Positions 45,743-57,500 of a stretch of 64,000 bases of DNA are shown here, in pieces. The stretch is taken from contig FN649741.1 of the NCBI GenBank assembly GCA_000310025.1, positions 428,932 to 492,931 on the forward strand. Direction: 5' to 3'. A program made the translations under genes and the position numbers. A model generated the notes under the pieces. That model saw only the letters and a list, made by a program, of their open reading frames with translations, was not told the origin of the DNA and ran no database searches. The first letter of the stretch is position 1; every line of letters begins with the position of its first letter. The DNA comes from Ectocarpus siliculosus (Eukaryota > Sar > Phaeophyceae > Ectocarpales > Ectocarpaceae).

Positions 45743-48700
45743 CGGGGCGAAGGCGGGCTGGGTTCGCGCCGAAGAAGAGGAGCCTACAGCCTGCCTTGCG
45801 ATGTGAATATGGCTGACTGCATTTAAGCAGGGATCTACATGTATGTGATGTGATGAGCTTCATGGTGCAGTGGAGTTGTGCGTGTGATGTTGCTGACTCT
45901 CTACGATTTCAAGGCAGGCATTGAGAACAGCCGGTTCCTCTTGTTTTGCGGGGAAATCATGATGACCCGCAGGTATTGGTTACAGGAAAATTGTACGTTG
46001 CTGTGTGCACACCAACCTTTGCTACTCATCGTTAACCCAGTTTCCTTCGCAAGCGACCACCGCTGCTGCCCTCACATTGGTATATTGTGCAGGAGTGCTG
46101 CCAGGTGGCTATGGCCGTTGCAAAGTGCGTCTCGTTTTATTGCGTCATCAGGTGCCCCGTTGCATGACTGTAGCATTATCAATTCCCAGGCTATTTGTTT
46201 GTATCCTCGGCGACGCTCCGTGATGATCATGATGTTTTCGCCAGTTGGGGCGTCGATTTAGCTGGTTTTTGCCCTCAGCGGCGGTTTTGGCAGCGACATG
46301 ACCTTGTGTCAAGCGCATCAACCGGCCGCATCGTAGCGCACTTGCCTGCAAGCGGTTTTCGTCGACATCGGGCATTTGCTGAAACTTGCTCTCATGTAGT
46401 CTATTTTGTGTTGCCGAAATGTGAAGCAAAGAGCTTGGGGTTTCTGTGTGGCTTTGCTGCTGCTGCAGTGCAAGACGTCGAGGTTTTCTCGAAGATGTGC
46501 CTTTGAATGAACATATTGATTGGTTGGGTCTCTGTCACCGATTCTTGCTAGCAGCCAGCGGCGGCGGCAGTTGACGGCGGCAGCGCCTTCATACCTCTCC
46601 TTCCTTGGAGAGAGGCACATCACACCAGCAACACACAGACAGACGCTGCTGCTACGCAACACCATTGGTGGTGCAATAGGTACTGCTGTACGCCTCTCTA
46701 CACTTGTGCGCGAGGGACTAGTGCGTCTGGCCACCTCCATCGCACACGCTATTGAGTCGCCAGCTCGAACAAAAAGCAGAGAGGCACAGCAAAAAGAGTT
46801 TTTTTTTTTTTTTTGCTCCTCCCTGCTGATGATGATGAATACCACCCCCCCTCTCGAGCTATGTACCGTACCACCTTATTTCTTATATCCACGCTCAGCT
46901 CGTGACGCCGCCATCGTTACAAGACGCAAACGGCACTTGAAACGAGAGGGGGGTTTGGAGCCGTCTGCAGCACTCCTCCCTACGTAGTTGTGCCTTTGTT
47001 CCTGTGACGCCATCGTACACAAGGACACAAACAAACGGCACTTGAAGTAAAAATCAATTGGGGAAGCAGCCGTGGGCACACGGCAATCTATTCCACAGAG
47101 GATCTGCGGGCCCTGAAGCACGCTTACTTTACATATCTTTCTTGTCGTTGGCCGGTACCTGTACGGTTAAGGAACAAGACCATCAATACGCAAGAGAGGA
47201 TAATTCTAAATGGATACATCCCCCTTGTCCGCGTACGTACTCGAAGAACCTAGCCTACCATCTATTGAAACCTTACGTACGTCTCCTGCTCGTTGAACGT
47301 GATATTGCTGTTGGAGCTATGGTGTGCGGTGGCAGCTTGAGAAGGTCAACCAAACCGGGTGCCACATCTATCCCGCTTGAGAAAATGACGTTTTCGGGCA
47401 GGCTAGGACTACGTACCTCTGCCTTAGCACACAATAATGCACCCCGATCAGTACAGTCTTGCACACACTGAACAACGGCGCATGACCATCTCGTGCCGTG
47501 CCACATCGTACGAGACAAAACGCAGCCTCCTCTCTGCACAAGGTTTCATGTGAGCGGAAAACTGACAAAGCCTGTTCTCGTTCAACCGCCTGACGTCCCG
47601 GCCACCAGAGTACAGTGTGGCACACTTCTGATTTTTCCAAACAAGCACACTTTCGCGTAGAAGCAATCAAGACTCCAGACAACCTTTGTCAAAGACCCAA
47701 TTCATTCAACCTATCATATGTTGAGAGTCAATTCAAGCGTTGTTGTTTCTTTGGTGGCTCCTGGGTCGATGCTGACGCTGCTTTTCCGGCCCTGTTGGCG
47801 ATCATCTGGGGCCACAAGACGACAGACAGGACAAGTCGAAGGAGGGGAAGGGTGCGGGATTCGATCAAACACTCAACAATACAATACAATACGGAAAAAA
47901 CGGGGGTGAAGAACGACTCTTTGCCGTTGGCGTTGCTGCGGTTCAAGGTCATTGGCAATCGTAACTACTTTGATGCATGATCTGCACATTTTCAAATACT
48001 TACGACACTGCCGTGCGAAAAAACATTTTGGTTAGAATACGTTGCCACGTTATCTCGCTGGAGACCGAATCGACAGGATGGGGGAAGGTCGAGGAGGCTC
48101 ACGCTGCGACACTGCTCAAGGCTGAGAGACAACGGGCCCGAACGTCCACAACAACAGCTTGGCCTACACCCAAATGTTCCTGGGTACATTGTATTGTAGT
48201 GCTTTACACATGAACACGAAGCCCGTGAACATGAGAGCCGTGGCAATGGCAATGTCACCAACATTATCATAGCATTCCTTGGCAGTGTTGGTGTGATATA
48301 TTACAATTTTGTGCGCAAAAATACATTATTACTCGAACGAGCTGTTGGCAGCACCAAGCACTGCACCAAACACGAACGAAACCAACGGTCGACCGAATCT
48401 ACCCACCCTAATGGCCGGTCTGGAACGAAAAAAACACACACACACACACCGTTTCCAGCGTTTACCGTAGGTTGCATTAGATACCACACCTCCTGGACCG
48501 ACTTTCGAAGCCCGATTACCCCACGAGGAAGGTGCCGATTTCAAATGCAACTGATGCGTTTCCGGAAGGCTCTAGACGAGAGAGACGGTTCTAATGCCGC
48601 CACTGTCGACACCGTCACCGCTTTTTCTGTCGAGTAATCGAGCTTTGAAAATCAGTCCAGGGAGTGTGGTATCTTATGCAACCTACCGTGGGCATTCGCG

Positions 48701-49558
48701 TCGTGAAAAGTGATATACTACCGTATGCATAGGTCGGCCCACACGAGACACATGTAGAGAGTCAAAGAACAATTCAACACATCGGCCAACTTTCAAACGG
48801 ATTCGTCGAAGGCCCAAAGATGTTGACTAGCCTTTAGTCTTCGGCACCAGAAAACGAAAGCCGTGACTGACGCACATGATATCGACGGCCGGCCTGCTAA
48901 AGAGTGATACTGTAACCACATTGTCCGCGCCAGGGAAATATAGGCATCGCATGGGGGTATACCACAAGACGTACACACCGATTCCGTGCTACAGTTGCAC
49001 AGCAGCCACGTTTCGTGACTGACCGCTAACACCGCAGTGTCGGTAATCGTGTGGACAAAGAGTCAAGCTTCCTCATTGTTGGAATAGATAAAAAAGTGCC
49101 GGGTGCTCTGAAAACACGCTATACTACAACAGCACATACATACCATCACTACCACTTACCGAGCCCACTGCCGTTGCACAACAAAGGGCACGATTGCTGT
49201 TCACAACACTTTGTGCCAGCAGCCGCTAGCTCATGGAATCCATCTGTTGATACTATTGAAGGTAACCACTCTGCCGGCCGTTGTTAACGGTACGTGGACA
49301 CATGGGGGAGTGACCCTCTGCTGGACCTACCGGCGTCCAGCTGGATTTGTTTCCTTGTTTGGTTCAAACTGGCCTGGCCACAAACGTTCATGTCGGTTCC
49401 CTCAGATGTTGCTTCGCTCAAACACCACATAGCTGGCTCTGTTCGAAAGCCCGCGCACCCACGAGAACTTTCAGGCAAACCAAATACCCGACCGACGCTT
49501 CGGCGTAGACCACACCACTCAGTCGCACAGCAAGCATCCACCCTCTGACTCGACTCAC
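45743..49558. other. Convergent region; may hold the unseen last exon of SAP30BP
   Basis: A 3.8-kb stretch between the methyltransferase stop and the last SAP30BP exon I can support. Short frames are present, but none matches a family I know. The SAP30BP stop codon should lie here or just after its exon 4. Confidence 0.5.
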
Positions 49559-49976
49559 TTGAACCCTCGCGATAGCCTCCGCACGATGTTGCGCCTCCTT
49601 TTCCGCCTGCGCAGCCTGCACCTGCGCGTTGAGGAGCAAGGCCGCCTGCCCAGCTCGTGCGGCGGTCGCCCCGGGGTCCGCCGAAAAGCCGACCCTCCCC
49701 TTTGACACTGGCGCCGCCGCACCAGCCCCCACCGATCCCGCTCGTGCCATCCCCGACCCTGCGGCTGCTGCCGCTGCCGCTGTTGCCGCTGCCGCTGCAG
49801 CTGTTGCTGCCGCCACTTCGGGAAGGGAAGGGAAGACGCGTGGACGAAATGGGACAAGAACGGGGGTGGGGGTAAGGTGCCTTGCAGTAGCACCATTTCC
49901 GAGGAACAGGGTTGACTAAACAGCAATGGGGTGGGAGGACGAGTTCTTGTTACGATATCTTCATGTTTATTGTCTC

Positions 49977-50025
<49 letters not shown>

Positions 50026-52863
50026 CTCTAATTTCCTGCAGATGCGTGCAAAACAGCACCTGCCAGAGGAAGAGTTGAAGCAGCTGCCGAACCTTGCATG
50101 TGGGGCATTGGCACTGGCGCTGCTGCTTGCATTTGCATCTGCTGCCCGGCGAACGGTAAGCTGCTACCGGCCACCCCCCACTTGCTCCCCCGCTTTCGAG
50201 TGCTACCCGAGGCGGCAGGAACAGCCGCGTCAACCGAGCCTCGGGCCCCCGTTGCAGCGGCTGGTCGTGGTGCCGCCGCTGCCGCCGCCGCCGCCACCGC
50301 CGCCGCGCCTTGCGCCACTGCTGCTGCCTTGGCCTGTCATTACATCATCCGACGGGGGTGGGGGTGGGGGTGGGGTGCATAGATGATGAGAAGTCGGCCA
50401 GGAGAAGGAACATCGTCTTTGGAGCGAGGCCATGGCACTGCTGTAGTAGCGCAGGTTTGTCATGACTGTAAGGGGCTACACGCTATTATAGCCGGTGTCA
50501 TACCAAACCAAGACCTATACCCCCTCGAGAGTATGGGAAAAGACGAATCGCGAGGCCTCTCTATTGGCGGGGCTGCCCTTGTAGAGACTTTCGCTCGGTT
50601 GCTCATGCATGTAACTGGGAAGCGAATTTGCTACGACAAGTCGTACTAGAATGTCCCCGTCACCGCCATCGGCCAAGTTGTGCAGTAGGTAGGCTTCACC
50701 CTCGCTGCTTTGTACAGTGATTGCCCCACAATGATCGTATGGAATTCGCGCGCCAGAAAAGAAGCCAAGGCACAGCAACAGGCTTTCAGTCAGTGCCAGG
50801 AAAGGGGGTGTACCTCTTTCTCTCCGGCCCATGATAGATAGTGACTGCTAGTCTCAGTTGATACCTCGCATAGCGCGAAGAGGGAGTGGAGGATTCCAGA
50901 ATATCTGTCGTTGATTTCTATTGACTTGCGGACCCCTCGGGGCCAGTTTATTGGAGTGTACCTTTTTAGGGTAAGTTAACCTGTGACCACGGGAATCGAC
51001 CGCGTCGATTGTTGGATCAGTACGGACATACGAAGGTACTGGGTAGAGAGAGATCGGAACGGTTTTCAATGTGAAGACAACAACAACAACAACAACAGGA
51101 AAAGACCAACAGCAGTGCTGCTACCATACTCCACACGGGCCATTGGGATACCTACTGAGGTAGCAACCTCTTTGAAGTGAGACCTTGCAACAGCTCCCAA
51201 ACAAAACGCTTGTTTACATGAGGAGTATTACCCCATGCGAGAGGAGCACCAACACGAACGCCCATGGGCCTAAGCTAAACACAGCAGCGCCGGGGATTCG
51301 AGAGGAGAGGGAGAGCTGCCGGAGAAAGGCCGTATGCATAGGTTGTCGACGACGATCGGCGAGACGACGACAACAAACCACCGTCTTGGACAGAAACCGC
51401 AACACACCTTTGCTTCGTCGGGCTTGGGGCGTTTCGCTCTCCGCTGCTCTTGCATCATGAGCGAATCGTGGAAGTCTTTGGTGTCGTACACGGACGGGTG
51501 CACCATGCGGTCTGCGGGGTAGTTGGTCCCCTTATCGTCGACAGAACAGTAGCGGCAGATCTGGAGGAGCACATGAGGAGGAATCGGCAAGTGACATGGC
51601 AAGCAGCGACACGAAAATAGGGGCATGGTCAATACTCTTGTCTGGTGGCAATATCTGGCGCATACGTATTCATGAACTGCTGAAATGGTGAACAGAGCGC
51701 ACGTCCTCTCCACCGTCCCCGGCCGTGTTTCGCCACATCGCCTGCTTCGAAAATCCTGGATTCCAGATCGGAAGCGTTGGAAGGTAGAACACATACGATA
51801 CATGCCAGGTATGCTTTAATCCAAACTCGTAATCAAACGCGATGTGCGGCCGTTTGTAACTATAACTACAGAGTACATACGGTAGGCTGCTCTGGGTCGG
51901 AAAGCTGTAACCGCACCAAGATGAACTTGCATTTTGATCGCACTGCTGTCGAGGGTCCGGGCCACCATTGCTGAAACAGGGTCCGGTTGTAAAGCGCAGT
52001 AACCCTGCAATACTGGCATTTCGAAGGCATTGCCGTTGAGGATCCGGGCCGCCATTCTTGAAGCAGGGTCCGGTTTGACCGTGGTCCACAATAGTCCATT
52101 ATGTCGTCGGCAGGTTCAAACAAGGTGTTGGTGTTGAGCACAGGGTCTAGGCAGATCCTCCCTCTCATGCTCTTGCAAATAAACCAAAGACAGCGAAAAT
52201 AACAGCAGTGGCATCACGAACTCTCCCCCGTCTTACCTGCGCAAGAACGGCCGGGTTCCCGTAGTCCTTCTTGCCCTTGATCACCTTGGTGAAGTCCCCC
52301 TGCATCCGGTTCAAGAACTTCTGAAGCTTGGCCCTGAGCTCGGGGTTGGCCTGACCTGTTGCCTCGGGAGGCAGCATATCTCGGTATTCGGGCTTGATGA
52401 TATCGCCATCCCCCTCGTCTTTCGCTCCGTCATCTGCTGCGCCTTCACCCTCCCCCTCCGCCCCAGCTCCTCCCGCCGTGCCGTCTGGTGGTTCGTAGGT
52501 TATGAAGGGGGAGCTCGCGCTAGGAGAGGCGTTATCTAGCTTGACTAGAGGAGAGGGCAGGGGCATGAAGAACTGCCTCGACTCTTTCGACGGCGGAGCC
52601 GGAGCATCGAAGGACGACGCCCTCAAAATCCCAGTCCGAAGTTCCCGATTGGCCCCTGCCTCCTCGTCCACCGACTCTCCTAGTCGGCTGTCCGAGTTCT
52701 CCTCCAGCGCGTTGTTGGCATTGCTGCTGCCGCTGGCTCCTGCCGCTGGCTCTTGGGCCCCCGAGGTGTTTTCGGCCTGGGGGGATCGGCGCTGGTTGTT
52801 GTTGGCACCTTCATCTCCGTCGCTTCCGTCGGTATCATAGCCAGCAAGGCCCAATAAAGACAT
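49559..52863 (-). CDS. SAP30BP: SAP30-binding protein (SAP30BP/HCNGP family), 3' end unresolved
   Basis: Four minus-strand exons join in phase: 52863-52237, 51560-51408, 50333 to about 50057, and 49815-49559. Exon 1 starts MSLLGLAGYDTDGSDGDE, the acidic SAP30BP opening, and ends in the HCNGP domain: PPEATGQANPELRAKLQKFL, GDFTKVIKGKKDYGNPAVLAQ. The first splice continues it: ICRYCSVDDKGTNYPADRMV, HDSLMMQEQRRAKRP. SAP30BP is a nuclear protein linked to the Sin3/HDAC co-repressor and, more recently, to splicing of short introns with RBM17. The final family motif reads STRKRGSKWG in exon 3. Exons 3 and 4 add an unusual extension: Ala-rich runs, QQMQMQAAAPVPM, and a helical QVQAAQAEKEAQHRAEAIARVQ. 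Exon 4 reads through to a stop at about 49418 if its donor at 49558 is not used. Confidence 0.83.
49972..50030. repeat. (CT)n microsatellite
   Basis: About 25 CT units with few interruptions, in the SAP30BP intron between exons 3 and 4; it is a GA tract on the coding strand. Confidence 0.95.
50852..50952 (+). repeat. 100-bp dispersed repeat, copy 2
   Basis: Same orientation as the copy at 26989 and about 90 percent identical by eye. It lies in SAP30BP intron 2. Confidence 0.9.
51077..51097. repeat. (AAC)n microsatellite
   Basis: Seven AAC units in SAP30BP intron 2. Confidence 0.95.
51944..52075 (-). repeat. 87-bp-period repeat with Cys-rich coding potential
   Basis: Two 45-bp units at 51944-51988 and 52031-52075 differ at about seven positions and are spaced by exactly 87 bp (29 codons). 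On the minus strand both read GPCFxNGGPDPxxQCxxNAS in a frame open from about 52089 to 51670. It sits within SAP30BP intron 1. It may be non-coding; no signal peptide or start context is convincing. Confidence 0.6.
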
Positions 52864-53682
52864 GGGCCTGATCGAATGCTCAGTGGATGGGCCTGCACTA
52901 GCTCTCGCTCGATGTCACCTAGCCTTGTCCCGCCTGTACGCGACGCACGTGGTGCCTTGTCTGTTGTTTGTTTTGTTGACTGGTGTTTTGGTGCTCCCGG
53001 GAGGCTCCGCGGTATGATGTTTGGTCTACGTAGTAGCCTCATCTGCGGTGCCCCGACGATGGTTGCGCCGCCGCCGCTGCACAGCTCTGCAGCTGGCGAT
53101 TGCCTACAATACTACAGGAGAGCCGTGAACGGAAAGGAAGCGGGCTAGATCGAGGGGATGGAAAAAATAGGATTGGCAAGATGTGGATTATATCGGTGAG
53201 TCAGTTGAACATGTGAAACCATTGCCGCCATGACCACGTCGGAAGCAGATTGTATTGATATTTCAAATACGATGTACACACTGCAAGACTATAGCTCACA
53301 TGTATTATAGTACCACCCGCATACAGGATCATGTGACAAGTTTGCTTTGCAGTGAAATTTGCTTTGCTTTCGCTGTTATGTGTAACCGCCGTAAATATTG
53401 CCTTAGCCGTTGGCCAACATTAGTCACAGCAGTTGTAACTTTCATGTTTTATGTTCCCAGAGATGGATGCATTGATGCAAAACTACAGGCGCTGAGCTAA
53501 TCCTACCGCAACGTTCCAATCGGAACATCCTGGGAATCAACCATTGTTCGTGGTAGAGATAAGTTTAGTCAGAGATGCGGGTGTGGCGAGGGGCATTTGA
53601 GTGGATAACTCGCCAAAACACCACGATTGGCAGGCAAACACCGCGGGGTTGATACTCGACACAGCAGCAGCAGTAGGCTGGT

Positions 53683-53722
<40 letters not shown>

Positions 53723-54588
53723 ACACGATGGGACGACCGAGAATGGTGTACACGGTGTATCGCACTCGTGCATTGACTGCCCAGCAGTCTTAAGGCTTGA
53801 CGTTTTTTCAGGTCGACATGGGGTGCCCTACGTCTATCTTGTATCTTGGTTCGTTACCTCTGTGGAGAGCCAGAGCGTGTGTTGGAAAAGGGCCTCCTAA
53901 ACTGTGGCACCGGCTGTCGTTCGTAGATTGCGCCCTTGTGATGATAGAGATAGGCCGGCATATTCCTTCCCGTGGGCGTATCGTTTGACCCTCAACAGCG
54001 ATCCCAACTCCTGACGTGCGGTCGGAATCACCCATCATCCACGGATTACGTTTTGTATCGTAGGCGGACACCCAGCGGGAGAAGATTCCGCTTCGGCCGT
54101 TCGCTTGTCTGGGTTGCCTTCGCGGGCTTGACGCGAGCTTTCGTGCATACCTCGGTGCCGCTGCTGCTGAGACCGCGTTCGGATCCGGGTTGTTTTGCAC
54201 GGGTTTCTTCGCATTCTGGGGATGAGAATTTCGCATCGCTCGAGGGGAGATGGCCTTGGGTGTGTGAGCGGCCCGGGAGATGCGCTGACCTCCCCGCAGA
54301 GGAGGTTTTTACCGGCTTCGATGGGCTTTTCGACGACGACACTGACCAGGACGCCAGCGGCACATCTGAGAGCTACAGCAAGGTGGGCATTCAACATTTT
54401 TCGCGGTTCTGCTCTCAAGGGCATTGCCACACCCTGTTTACTAGCTAGGAAAAGGGCGTGTTCCGCTGTTCGCAACACCATGAAGGCCATCACGAAGTTT
54501 GTGGAGGCCTGTGCGTCAGGCATACACACACATAAATCTCTCTCGGCGCCCGGTGCGCCTTTCGCGTTGTCGCTCTCAACGAAAACAG
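52864..54588. other. Divergent intergenic region and unresolved SelO 5' end
   Basis: Contains the SAP30BP promoter side, a (CT)n tract at 53686-53721, and a plus-strand open frame to a good donor at 54383. That frame encodes RSLVWVAFAGLTRAFVHTS, a hydrophobic leader-like segment, then acidic residues FDDDTDQDASGTSESYSK, and would splice in phase 0 to the first firm SelO exon. It has no in-frame ATG, so a further exon would be needed. Confidence 0.45.
53686..53721. repeat. (CT)n microsatellite
   Basis: About 18 CT units in the divergent SAP30BP/SelO region. Confidence 0.95.
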
Positions 54589-57500
54589 GTGTCACGGGAA
54601 GTTCGAAACGCCTGCTATGCCTTCGTTTCCTTGGATTCTGCCCCAGATCCGAAGGTGGTTATTCTCAGCAAGACCGCCGCTGCGCTCACGGGGATACCCC
54701 TTGAATTTGTTGGGGCAACAAGGAGAGAAAATCAGGGGGCGGAAGGCGCATTTCCGCCGTGCCAACTGAAACAGGTTGCGCTTGCCCTCACGGGGACGGT
54801 GGGACTCGAAGGTGCGCAGCCTTTCTCCTCGAGCTACGGCGGGCATCAGTTCGGCAATTGGGCTGGCCAACTTGGTGATGGCAGGGTTGCGACCCTTGGG
54901 GAGATTCTGAGCGATGGCCAAAGCGAGATCGGACGAGTCGCTGGAAAAGAGCATGTCGCTGGAAAAAACCTTGGGGGCTTGGTGGAGGTGGGGTTCATCC
55001 TGTAACGCAAATGATCTCGTGCGCTTCCCATGATTCCAAAATGTTACTCCAGCGGCCTCCACGCGAAGCAAGGATAGTCGGAGATACTGTTTGGGACACG
55101 CCGTACCGTCTGACGTAACGTGCGTGGACAGCAGTATTGTGGTCATTTTTTGTGTGGAACCCGTCTCACACATCAGGTAGGGCGTTGCCGGAGGGGGTAA
55201 CCTGGTTCGCGAAATTCCGGCGGTGAGCACTCCACTGCTTCGGAGGGTTACTGGTATAGCTTCTTCACACTCTCATGTTGTTTTGAGCAAACACAACAGA
55301 CGGTACCAGCCAGACTAAAAGACGACACACCAGAAACGTTCAAGAACTTTGAAAACGTTCCGTAATGTTGATGGGTCCATTCTTCCGGTATGTGGCGCTG
55401 GTAAGCCGCTGTACATCAGGTCGAGGCTTTTCAGGTTGGCTGTCACGGTTTCGGCGCGTGAGACCTTTGGGACACTGCTGTGGCATGAATGGTCAGTTCA
55501 TGGGCGCCAAAAAGAGGCACGGGGGCACGCTAAGACACTGTGATAGCCAACCTTAAAGGTCCCGATCTGATTCATCGCCGCCTACTATTGCCACCAAACG
55601 GTGTAGGATTGAAAAGACCAATCAGCGTTGCAGAACGCGATCAAATTCCGTGGCAAGTTGTACAGGTACCGCTTTTTGGTGTTCGCCTTTTTTTCGCTCA
55701 ATCGTGCTTCTCGTTGTCTTGGATTCGTTGGTTTAGGACCGTGTAGTTTTCGCAGGTGGTGGGGCACTGCGTAGGATAGCGTTATTTTTGGTCATGGTTC
55801 AGTACTGGATGGAGGTAGTACAAATGGTGAATCGAGGGGAAAACATCAAGACGATGATAACAGTAGCGGGGTAGGGGTGGTATCTTGCCTAGCAACGTTT
55901 TTTGCCTCGGTCACACGACGCCATGATTGAATCGAACACAGGCTGTGTATTGTAGTGGCGGGACGGGTGTTATCAGAAGCGTCAGCCCCTTGCCTGATTC
56001 GTGCTGTCATTCCCGTCCATTTTTGGCTGAAGGGCGCGATGTTGAGTCGAACTGGGGATGCGCGTAGTGTTGCTAAGTTTCATTCCCTTGTCTAACTTTT
56101 TGCCGTGATGCGCGGCGTGAATGGATTGATACAGATTCAACTCAAGGGCATTGGGCAGACACCATTTTCTAGAGGAGGCGACGGGAAAGCAGGTGAGACA
56201 CACTACCAGGAACGATTGCAACAGCTGGTTACCCCAGGATACAAGAACGGTGCTACCACACACGCTGACTCCACGGGTGCACGCGCTAGAGCTTAGTAGA
56301 AACCAAACACCGTCGTCGCTGTGCGAGGTTTCATATTGTGCTGCATTTTAAGTTCCTCTCCCTCCCACGTTTGACACCAAAATGTGGTTCCGTTTCTCCC
56401 GCTCGTTTCCTGTCACGGTGTCGGGATCCTGCAGTCCTTGGGGCATGCCTGCGCGAGTTCTTGTTTAGTGAGGTAAGCTTTCTTGAGTCTATGTAGTGTG
56501 TTTCTGGGATTAGTTTTCTGGTGCTTATGCATGCCCAAATTATGGTGTCGACTATGACCAAAAGTTTCGATCGCTCTGTTGTCGTTATTGATATTCAGGC
56601 CTTCTTGGGCCTTGGGCTCCCAGCAGCGGTAGCGGTTTCGGTCTGCTCTTCCGGAGAAAGCGCCACGATTCGAGACTCTGATCCGAAAAACGGTGGGACG
56701 TTCAAACGAGCGCGGGGCGCGGTTCTTTGCCGTACTGCACCAAGCTTTCTGCGATTTGGATCTTTCGAGTTGCCGGCAAGGAGGGGCGACGTGACACTCG
56801 TGCGAAAGCTGGCCGATTACTGCCTCCGCCACCTCAGTCCACATTTTGAATCGAGTCTACTAGCACACGCAACGGGGTCGGGGGACGAAAGGACAAGAGA
56901 ATTTTTAACCTCCGGAAAGGATCTGGGCATTGGGCGAAACGAGGAAGACGGGCAGGCCCAAGGAAACGGCAAGGAGAGTAATCAGGAAATGGGCGCTCGT
57001 AACGACTATGTGGAGCTTCTTGTGGCTATTGTGCAGGTATGGACGCCATCCAGCGCGGTAAACATGTGACCAAGGCCGGTGGCCAAACGCCCGTATCGTG
57101 TAGAGTGAGTGAGTAAACATAGCTGCTTCCTCCGGTGGGGGATAATAGATTGAGGAGTGTGCCCAATAGTAAGCGGCAGAAAACATTTGGTGGACGGGAT
57201 TGCCCCAGTAGCGTGCACATTTGATAGTTGATCAATCGGACGTTGAGACAGCTTGCCCGACCAACAAATCTCCACGTTGGAACGATGCCACCGGTGGCAT
57301 GCAGGCTACAGCTCGAATGGTGGCCGGATGGCAGGCGATGGGGTTTTGTCACGGTGTTCTCAACACGGACAACTTTACCCTGCTCGGCCTTGGACTCGAC
57401 TTTGGACCTTGTAGGTAAGCAAGCGTGCCACAAAGCGGATGTGTTGCAGATAGCTGTGTTCTTTGTTCGATGTTCGTCGGCTAGTCGGTGGAAATTTTGA

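Noticed and set aside
48293-48637. 114-codon plus-strand frame ending RFRKALDERDGSNAATVDTV
   Set aside because: The end looks protein-like, but no acceptor-donor arrangement or family supports it.
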